NCBI GenBank assembly: GCA_900547745.1
Contig: URHT01000012.1
Span: 1 to 45,636 of the forward strand
Direction of reading: 5' to 3'
DNA: 45,636 nt
From: an uncultured Eubacteriales bacterium
Lineage (GTDB): Bacteria; Bacillota; Clostridia; Oscillospirales; Oscillospiraceae
Below the pieces are notes generated by a model. The model did no database searches. It had not been told where the DNA came from and saw nothing but the letters and a program-made list of their open reading frames with translations. Below, one piece after another: positions 40,852-45,636 of the stretch; the stretch's first letter is position 1; every line of letters begins with the position of its first letter. The translations under genes were made by a program, and so were the position numbers.

Positions 40852-41438
40852 AAAAAGCGCTGCTGTGCATTGCGGTACTGCTGGTGCTGGCCGCCGGTCT
40901 GCTATGGCTGCAGACCCGTCGGAACTATGACACGGCGGATACCGTGGAGGAAAACGGCGTGCTGTTCTGCCTGCGGAGAGACCGCCGGGAGGCCTTCGCC
41001 GGGGGCTATCAGTGGGACGGTAGCGGCGACGCCATCGAATACAGCATCCCCGACACGGTGCAGGGCGTGAAGGTCACGGCCATCGGCGGCTGGACCGGCG
41101 GTCTGAAGAAGGTGCCCGCCGCCGGCCTGACGGTACGCATGCCGGAGATGTACCGGGGCGCGGAGCGGATGCAGTACACCCTGCCCATCGACGCGGCGGA
41201 GGTGACGCTGCCGGTACACATCCACATCGGCCGCTATGTCCGCAGCGTCCAGCCGGACGGCAGCCTGCCGGCAGTCACCTGCTACTTCGACCACGCCAAG
41301 GGCACCGGCAGCTACCTCATCACGCAGGTGTGGACGGTGACGTGCGACGAGGGCAACGAGACGTACTACGCCCGGGACGGGCGGCTCTACCAACGGGCGG
41401 ACAACGCGCTGGTGCAGCTTCCCTACGGCACGGAATAA
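40848..41438 (+). CDS. Accessory secreted or membrane-anchored protein of the ABC operon
   Basis: 196 residues. One N-terminal hydrophobic helix (about 3-22) with MKK start and no lipobox, then an extracytoplasmic domain. The stretch GDAIEYSIPDTVQGVKVTAIG resembles the repeat line of BspA-type leucine-rich proteins, but only one such unit is present. The gene overlaps the permease by 4 bp and is the last of the operon. Function unknown; I do not recognise a family. Confidence 0.72.
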   Translation: MKKALLCIAVLLVLAAGLLWLQTRRNYDTADTVEENGVLFCLRRDRREAFAGGYQWDGSGDAIEYSIPDTVQGVKVTAIGGWTGGLKKVPAAGLTVRMPEMYRGAERMQYTLPIDAAEVTLPVHIHIGRYVRSVQPDGSLPAVTCYFDHAKGTGSYLITQVWTVTCDEGNETYYARDGRLYQRADNALVQLPYGTE

Positions 41439-41444
41439 CGACAA

Positions 41445-41485
41445 ACGCGGAAAGGCGCGGGCCGTCGGCCCGCGCCTTTCCGCGT
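41445..41485. terminator. Convergent terminator hairpin
   Basis: A 19-bp perfect stem starting ACGCGGAAAGGC, loop GTC, between the ABC operon and the minus-strand ligase gene. It has no T-tract, so termination may rely on the stem or on Rho. Confidence 0.65.
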
Positions 41486-41500
41486 GGTGGGGAGGAGATA

Positions 41501-42700
41501 TTACTCGTTGGTGTAGTTGTCGAAATAGCCCTGGATGTAGATGATGGGGGTGCCCTTGTCGCCGGAGCCGCTGGTCAGGTCGCACAGAGAGCCGATCAGG
41601 TCGGTAAGGTTCCGGGGCGTGGTACCCTCGGACACCATATTGCCCACCAGACTGACCTTGGCGTCCTTCTCCCGGATCTTCCGGGAGATGGCGTCCTGCA
41701 ACGCCTGACCGGACAGACCGGCGAACTCCTTGTCCGCCAGATACTTCAGCTTCAGCTCGTTGGGCGTACCCACCAGACCGCTGGTATAGCCGGGGGCCAC
41801 CACGGGGTCGGCCAGCTCCCAGATCTTGCCGGCGGGGTCTTTGAAGGCGCCGTCGCCATAGACCATGGCCTCAATGCGCTTGCCGGTGGCCTCGCTCATG
41901 GCGCGGCCAATGGCCTCCGCCACGGGCTTGGCGTCCCGGGGAAACAGCTTCACCCGGCGGTCGTCGGCCTTGTTGCTGCCCAGCAGGCCGTACTGGGGGT
42001 TATAGCCGCTGCTGTCCACGGGAGCGGTCAGCAGGTCGTCCAGGCCCAGCACCAGCTTGGCGCCGGCGGCGGTCAGCAGGCGCTTGCTGCGCTGACGGGT
42101 GTGGATATCGCAGCAGATCACGGTGTCGGTGTAGTCCAGCACCGCCTGCACACGGTTGGCGAATACGATCTCGGCCTCCGCCCCGGCGGACTCGATGATG
42201 GACTTGTAGTAGTCCACATAGTCCACGCCGGTGAAGGGGTGGATAACGCTGCCGAAGGCATCGCGGAACTGCGCCAGAGACAGCACGTCGTGCCACGGGT
42301 CGATACCGGCCTCGTCCAGCTGATCCATGGACACCAGATGGTTGCCCACCTCATCGGAGGGATAGCTGAGCACCAGCACCACCTTCTTCGCGCCGGAGGC
42401 GATACCCTGCAGCAGCAGGGAGAAGCGGTTGCGGCTGAGGATGGGGAACGTGACGCCCACGGTCTGGCCGCCGGTCTTGGCCGTCACATCGGCGGCGATC
42501 TGCTCCACGGTGGCGTAGTTGCCCTGGCAGCGGGCCACCACGGACTCGGTGACAGCCACGATGTCGCCGTCCCGTGCGGTGATGCCGTTGTCCTTCAGGG
42601 CGTTCAAAACAGTGTCGGCGGTGATCCGCACCACGTCATCGCCCTCACGGAAAATGGGGGCGCGCACGCCGCGCACCACGGTACCCAGTGTTCTGCTCAT
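41501..42700 (-). CDS. CofE-like (coenzyme F420-0:L-glutamate ligase family) protein
   Basis: 399 residues, cytoplasmic. The N-terminal part (TLGTVVRGVRAPIFREGDDV, GITARDGDIVAVTESVVARCQG) fits the CofE/F420 gamma-glutamyl ligase family, and the GDGAFKDPAGKIWELADPVVAPGYT region near the C-terminus is strongly conserved in the Firmicute version. The family attaches glutamate to F420. No other F420 gene is in the window, so the natural acceptor here is unknown. Ribosome site AAAGGAG precedes ATG 42700; one gene with its own promoter. Confidence 0.85.
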   Translation of the reverse strand: MSRTLGTVVRGVRAPIFREGDDVVRITADTVLNALKDNGITARDGDIVAVTESVVARCQGNYATVEQIAADVTAKTGGQTVGVTFPILSRNRFSLLLQGIASGAKKVVLVLSYPSDEVGNHLVSMDQLDEAGIDPWHDVLSLAQFRDAFGSVIHPFTGVDYVDYYKSIIESAGAEAEIVFANRVQAVLDYTDTVICCDIHTRQRSKRLLTAAGAKLVLGLDDLLTAPVDSSGYNPQYGLLGSNKADDRRVKLFPRDAKPVAEAIGRAMSEATGKRIEAMVYGDGAFKDPAGKIWELADPVVAPGYTSGLVGTPNELKLKYLADKEFAGLSGQALQDAISRKIREKDAKVSLVGNMVSEGTTPRNLTDLIGSLCDLTSGSGDKGTPIIYIQGYFDNYTNE

Positions 42701-42768
42701 AGCGGATGCTCCTTTGCGATCAAAGTTTCAGGCCGCGCAGCAGACGCATCCCGCTGCACAACATTCTT

Positions 42769-42796
42769 AGTATAGCACACATTTTGTATAAGTAAA
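42769..42796 (-). promoter_or_regulatory. Promoter of the CofE-like gene
   Basis: Minus strand TTTACT, 16 nt, TATACT (4/6 and 5/6), about 70 nt from the start codon in an AT-rich region. Confidence 0.55.
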
Positions 42797-42864
42797 ATAC
42801 GAAACATTTATATTGATCATTAGCAAAACTGAACTTATAGAAATAAGAAGCTGCGAAAAACCTC

Positions 42865-42892
42865 TTGCATTTTGCGGCGAGATGTGTATAAT
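42865..42892 (+). promoter_or_regulatory. Candidate tRNA promoter
   Basis: Perfect TATAAT (42887-42892) with a weak TTGCAT box at 16-nt spacing, 16 nt before the tRNA 5' fragment. It can drive the intact tRNA gene 186 bp further on. Confidence 0.5.
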
Positions 42893-42907
42893 GATAAGGT
42901 ACGTTAC

Positions 42908-42947
42908 GGGCTTGTAGCTCAGCTGGGAGAGCGTTCGGTTCGCATCC
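42908..42947 (+). pseudogene. 5' fragment of a tRNA gene
   Basis: The first 40 nt (to the base after the anticodon loop) match the intact tRNA-Ala gene: 33 identical nt from the D arm through the anticodon (42915-42947 with 43085-43117). The acceptor stem differs (GGGCTTG versus GGGCCCA). After CATCC the sequence is unrelated, with no T arm, so it cannot fold as a tRNA. The next 130 bp holds a hairpin ATTTCGGAG/CTCCGAAAT (42985-43010) and nothing else seen. Confidence 0.75.
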
Positions 42948-43077
42948 CTATGGTCAGACATCGACCTGCGAGTTTCAGCCCACAATTTCGGAGAGAATTT
43001 CCTCCGAAATCTTCTAAAATCGAAAGACTTGAAAATCTGCTTTTTGTTGCGAAAACCCTGCAAAAAAGCGGCAATAT

Positions 43078-43153
43078 GGGCCCATAGCTCAGCTGGGAGA
43101 GCGTTCGGTTCGCATCCGAGAGGTCGAGGGTTCGAATCCCTTTGGGTCCACCA
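43078..43153 (+). tRNA. tRNA-Ala (anticodon CGC)
   Basis: 76 nt including an encoded CCA. Acceptor stem GGGCCCA/TGGGTCC has the G3-U70 wobble pair that identifies alanine tRNAs. D arm GCTC/GAGC, anticodon loop TTCGCAT with anticodon CGC at 43111-43113, T arm with TTCGAAT. The terminator 43161-43191 follows. Confidence 0.95.
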
Positions 43154-43160
43154 TTTCGAG

Positions 43161-43191
43161 AAAAATCACCGCCAAATTGGCGGTGATTTTT
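43161..43191 (+). terminator. Terminator of the tRNA gene
   Basis: AAAAATCACCGCC and GGCGGTGATTTTT form a perfect stem directly after the CCA end. Confidence 0.85.
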
Positions 43192-43248
43192 CGTTTGACC
43201 ACAATTATACCACAGACGGCAGGAGATCCTGACCACTTTTGAGATCCG

Positions 43249-43285
43249 CAGGCGGTGAGCAGCAGTCCCTCACCGCCTGTGGGTT
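43249..43285. terminator. Hairpin at the end of the integrase remnant
   Basis: CAGGCGGTGAG and CTCACCGCCTG form an 11-bp perfect stem. TGGGTTTT follows on the plus strand; it is 13 bp past the integrase stop on the minus strand. Confidence 0.6.
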
Positions 43286-43291
43286 TTCGTT

Positions 43292-43900
43292 TTATGTGTT
43301 TGCCGGTGCCGCCAGTTCCGCCCGAACCTCGTCATAATATCTCTGCACCGTGGTGCAGTCCATGCCTGTTTCCCGTGCAATATAGCTTCTATTACTCACG
43401 CCGGGGTGCTGGCGCAGATACTCCGCCAGCTGCTTTTTCTTGGGGCTGACACAGTCCGGATACTCCGCAGCCGTCCCATTTCGCAGGGCGGCGATCTCCG
43501 ATTTCATTTGCAGGATCAGCTTCGCCAGCTTTTCCTCGCATTCCTCCTTCGTGTGGCCATACACATTGCGGGAGTGCTTCTTTCCATCTGGCCAGACGGG
43601 CGAGTACCGTCCCTCCCACAGAGTTTCCTTAAGCTGCTTGATGTACCCTGTGCCGGGTCTGCGGCGCGGCGGTGTGTACGGCTCAAACGTCTGCGCTTTC
43701 GGTGCAGTCTCCGCTTTCTGCCGGGATGCTTCTGCCTTTGCGATGCCGCGGTCGATACTTGCCGCGGCATTTTCCTGCATCTCGTTTGTGATGTGGGTGT
43801 AGATATTCAGCGTGGTCTTGGCGGAGACATGGCCAATGATGGCGGACAGTGTCTTCACATCCATGCCGTGTTCCAGTGACATGGTGGCGAAGGTATGCCC
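43292..43900 (-). pseudogene. C-terminal remnant of a tyrosine integrase
   Basis: The frame begins GHTFATMSLEHGMDVKTLSA, which is the H-x-x-R/HTFAT box of tyrosine recombinases, and includes the catalytic tyrosine in TLNIYTHITNEM. Upstream a stop codon (43901-43903) directly precedes it, so the N-terminal two thirds, with the first catalytic Arg, are gone. A C-terminal extension of about 160 residues has GYIKQLKETLWEGRYSPVW and a helix-turn-helix end (YIARETGMDCTTVQRYYDEV). It sits next to the tRNA-Ala gene, the usual integration site, and is inactive. Confidence 0.85.
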
Positions 43901-44087
43901 TTACGGTATAATTACGACAAACCGGAAAAGCCCCGTATATCAAGGGTTTTCGGTTATCTGGCAAGGTTTTTCATCCTTTTCCAAACCGAAAAATCGAGCC
44001 GCGAAGTAGTTATATCGTAGGGGGTGTTATAGTAACGACAAAACCTAAATACTGTTTGGACGGGCTGTCAGCCCGTCCAAGAAATCA
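43901..44087. other. Element sequence between the integrase remnant and the ParB gene
   Basis: No convincing gene. A 41-codon frame (43895-44020, plus) has no ribosome site. The hairpin TTGGACGGGCT/AGCCCGTCCAA (44056-44080) is perfect over 11 bp. The integrase break at about 43901 may be one end of a deletion. Confidence 0.5.
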
Positions 44088-44124
44088 GGACATTTCCTCT
44101 GAAAAGAAGAAATGTCCTTTTTTT
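44088..44124 (+). terminator. Intrinsic terminator upstream of the ParB-family gene
   Basis: GGACATTTC and GAAATGTCC (9-bp stem, 12-nt loop) are followed by seven T. With the 44056-44080 hairpin before it, this could be the end of a short leader RNA read through in some conditions. Confidence 0.8.
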
Positions 44125-44158
44125 GTACCCAAAATCAGATGCCGATAGGAGGAACACG

Positions 44159-45073
44159 ATGACTGAAAAAACAGCGCAGAAAGAACCGGGCAAAAAGCCC
44201 GCGCCATCCAAAAAGCCGAAACCGCAGCAGGAAGTAGTTGTTCAGATTCCGCTCTCCGAGCTGCATCCGTTCCCGGATCACCCCTTTCAGGTGCGGGAGG
44301 ATGCGTCCATGCAGGAAACCGCCGAAAGCGTTAAGGAATACGGCGTCCTCGTCCCCGCGCTGGCGCGGCCACGGGAGGACGGCGGTTATGAGCTGATTGC
44401 AGGCCACCGCCGCAAACACGCCTGCGAGCTGGCAGGACTGGCCACCATGCCCGTCATTGTCCGCGACATTGACCGGGACGCTGCCACCATCATCATGGTG
44501 GACAGCAACCTCCAGCGCGAGAATATTCTTCCATCCGAACGCGCCAAAGCCTACAAGATGAAGATGGAGGCCATCAAGCGGCAGGGCGCACGAACGGATC
44601 TGACTTCGCCGAAAATTTCGGCGAAGTTCCGCAGCGATGATGAAGTTGGTCAGGATGCCGGTGTGAGCGGAGATACCATCCGCAACTACATCGCCTTGAC
44701 GCAGTTAGTCCCGGAGCTTCAGCAGATGGTGGACGAGAAGAAAATCGCCCTCAGTCCCGCCTATCAGCTTGCGGCGCTGACACCCAAGGAACAAGGGCTG
44801 CTTCTGGAAACCATCGACAGCGAACAGACCGCCCCCTCGCTCTCGCAGGCGCAGCGGATGAAAAAGCTCAGTCAGAGCGGCGAGCTGAACGAGGACACCA
44901 TGCTCTCCATTATGATGGAGCAGAAGAAACCGGAGAAAAACGACATCACCCTTTCCGGTGAAAAGCTCCGCAAATACTTCCCGCGTTCCTATACCCCGTT
45001 CCAGATCGAGAACACCATCTTCAAATTACTGGACGCATGGCAGAAAAAGCGTCAGCGCGACCAGAGCCGTTGA
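44159..45073 (+). CDS. ParB/Spo0J-family partition protein of an integrative element
   Basis: 304 residues. The ParB N-terminal core is clear: IPLSELHPFPDHPFQVREDASM, then GYELIAGHRRKHACELAGL (box II). This is followed by the helix-turn-helix region (LTSPKISAKFRSDDEVGQDAGVSGDTIRNYI) with an insert before the HTH. A basic Lys/Pro-rich N-terminal tail of about 30 residues precedes the core. ATG 44159 follows AGGAGG. Integrative elements of the Tn1549 type carry such genes near their origin region, so this is probably element cargo and not the chromosomal ParB. Confidence 0.9.
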   Translation: MTEKTAQKEPGKKPAPSKKPKPQQEVVVQIPLSELHPFPDHPFQVREDASMQETAESVKEYGVLVPALARPREDGGYELIAGHRRKHACELAGLATMPVIVRDIDRDAATIIMVDSNLQRENILPSERAKAYKMKMEAIKRQGARTDLTSPKISAKFRSDDEVGQDAGVSGDTIRNYIALTQLVPELQQMVDEKKIALSPAYQLAALTPKEQGLLLETIDSEQTAPSLSQAQRMKKLSQSGELNEDTMLSIMMEQKKPEKNDITLSGEKLRKYFPRSYTPFQIENTIFKLLDAWQKKRQRDQSR

Positions 45074-45124
45074 GCGGACAAGCAGTTTGTTTGTCCTCTA
45101 TTTTCATGCCAAAAGGAGGACGCC

Positions 45125-45410
45125 ATGTATATCAACACGTTCAAATACACGCCCAAAGATGTGAGCTGCCAGCTCTGTACCGAGTATGTGAAAAAGCTGG
45201 GCTGTACTGCCCTGCGCTGCCCGTGGCTGGCCGAGCGCATCGAGGCCGGTGTGGTCGGCTACCGCGAGGCAGTCTTAGAGACATTCCCCCATGAACGCCG
45301 CCTGTTCCAGCGCCTGAACCTGCTGATCAAGCACTATCCCGGAAGCCTTTGGAGCAACGAGCAGCATGAGCGCCGAATGCGGTATCAATGCGCTGTGCAG
45401 GGCTACCGCC
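45125..45410 (+). pseudogene. Truncated integrative-element protein gene
   Basis: The start MYINTFKYTPKDVSCQLC, with ATG 45125 behind AAAGGAGGA, and the Cys-rich part CTEYVKKLGCTALRCPWL resemble small proteins found after ParB-type genes on Clostridia integrative elements (from memory, not searched). The homologous reading lasts to about GYR (45409); beyond that the frame runs into sequence of another gene. Its usual several-hundred-residue C-terminus is missing. Confidence 0.6.
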
Positions 45411-45636
45411 AACGTGGACCCGGAGAACGAGAAGGAGTTGATGGAGGCCATTGCAGAATTGACCCACGATAAGACGGTCATTATGATCGCTCACCGGCTG
45501 AAAACTGTGCGCCATGCCGACCAAATTTTTGTTGTCGATCACGGTGAGATCGTTCAGCAGGGCACCCATGACGAGCTGGTGGCTGTTGACGGGCTCTACC
45601 GCCGCTTCGTGGTGGAGCGGCAGCAGGCCGCCGGGT
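45402..45636 (+). pseudogene. C-terminal fragment of an ABC exporter ATPase, running off the window
   Basis: From 45402 one frame reads ATANVDPENEKELMEAIAEL and then HDKTVIMIAHRLKTVRHADQ, which is the D-loop to H-loop stretch (the switch histidine in IAHR) of the nucleotide-binding domain of a multidrug/peptide-type exporter, followed by GTHDELVAVDGLYRRFV near the C-terminus. Walker A, the signature and the membrane part are absent. The preceding DE of the Walker B is not encoded. The frame is open to the right edge, so the last residues and stop are outside. Confidence 0.8.

Noticed and set aside
43895..44020. 41-codon plus-strand frame at the integrase break
   Set aside because: No ribosome binding site, and it starts inside the integrase remnant on the other strand.
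1..45636. CRISPR arrays, rRNA genes, intact transposases
   Set aside because: No regularly spaced direct repeats, rRNA landmarks or transposase motifs were found on reading either strand.

Overview
The window looks like a piece of a high-GC, low-redundancy Clostridia chromosome, most likely a gut Oscillospiraceae-type butyrate/branched-chain acid producer. That assignment is inferred from gene content: a SufCBDSU operon instead of Isc, an rpsO-pnp pair, a butyrate kinase joined to a ferredoxin-linked 2-oxoacid oxidoreductase, strong AGGAGG-like ribosome binding sites, and many small two-component, ECF-sigma and ABC modules. No rRNA, CRISPR array or intact insertion sequence is visible.

Layout. 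1-2850: rpsO and pnp on the minus strand, with a hairpin leader between them. 2879-8245: a DUF4340-type lipoprotein, a terminator, then a response regulator/histidine kinase pair apparently co-transcribed with a D-aminoacylase-type amidohydrolase and an inositol-monophosphatase-family enzyme. 8261-10602: minus-strand EamA transporter plus a second amidohydrolase behind a structured leader. 10739-11954: a 26-residue membrane peptide gene divergent from a LysR regulator. 12037-13583: ECF sigma factor and its membrane anti-sigma partner. 13593-18642: minus-strand MacAB-like efflux operon with two different adaptor proteins, preceded by a PhoB/OmpR-type direct repeat. 18684-25627: a three-gene plus-strand operon led by a 1587-residue protein combining HD, HEAT-like, NadD-like, acetyltransferase-like and phosphoribosyltransferase-like parts, followed by an LDH/MDH-fold protein and a flavodoxin-fold protein. 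This operon is the best candidate for an undescribed system. 25654-30456: sufCBDSU behind a perfect consensus promoter. 30530-32442: a hairpin cluster and a second ECF sigma/anti-sigma pair. 32495-37038: butyrate kinase (initiating behind a 9-codon upstream ORF), a P-loop ATPase and four subunits of a 2-oxoacid:ferredoxin oxidoreductase. 37051-37594: scar of a deleted two-component system and a small ferredoxin. 37689-41485: GntR/YtrA-type regulator with a clear operator, ABC ATPase, large permease and accessory protein. 41501-42796: an orphan CofE-like ligase.

The right end (42865-45636) is mobile-element debris: a 5' fragment of a tRNA gene, an intact tRNA-Ala(CGC), the C-terminal part of a tyrosine integrase, a ParB-family gene of the integrative-element type, and a truncated element gene that joins, inside a short stretch of shared sequence, the C-terminus of an ABC exporter. 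This is either a real internal deletion of an integrated element or an assembly join.

How the parts work together. The buk/vor operon would oxidise branched-chain or other 2-oxoacids to acyl-CoA with reduced ferredoxin, then conserve energy through acyl-phosphate and ATP. The Suf operon supplies the Fe-S clusters that the oxidoreductase and ferredoxins need. The remaining modules are mostly envelope sensing and export. All functions are inferred from translated sequence read by eye; no database search was run.
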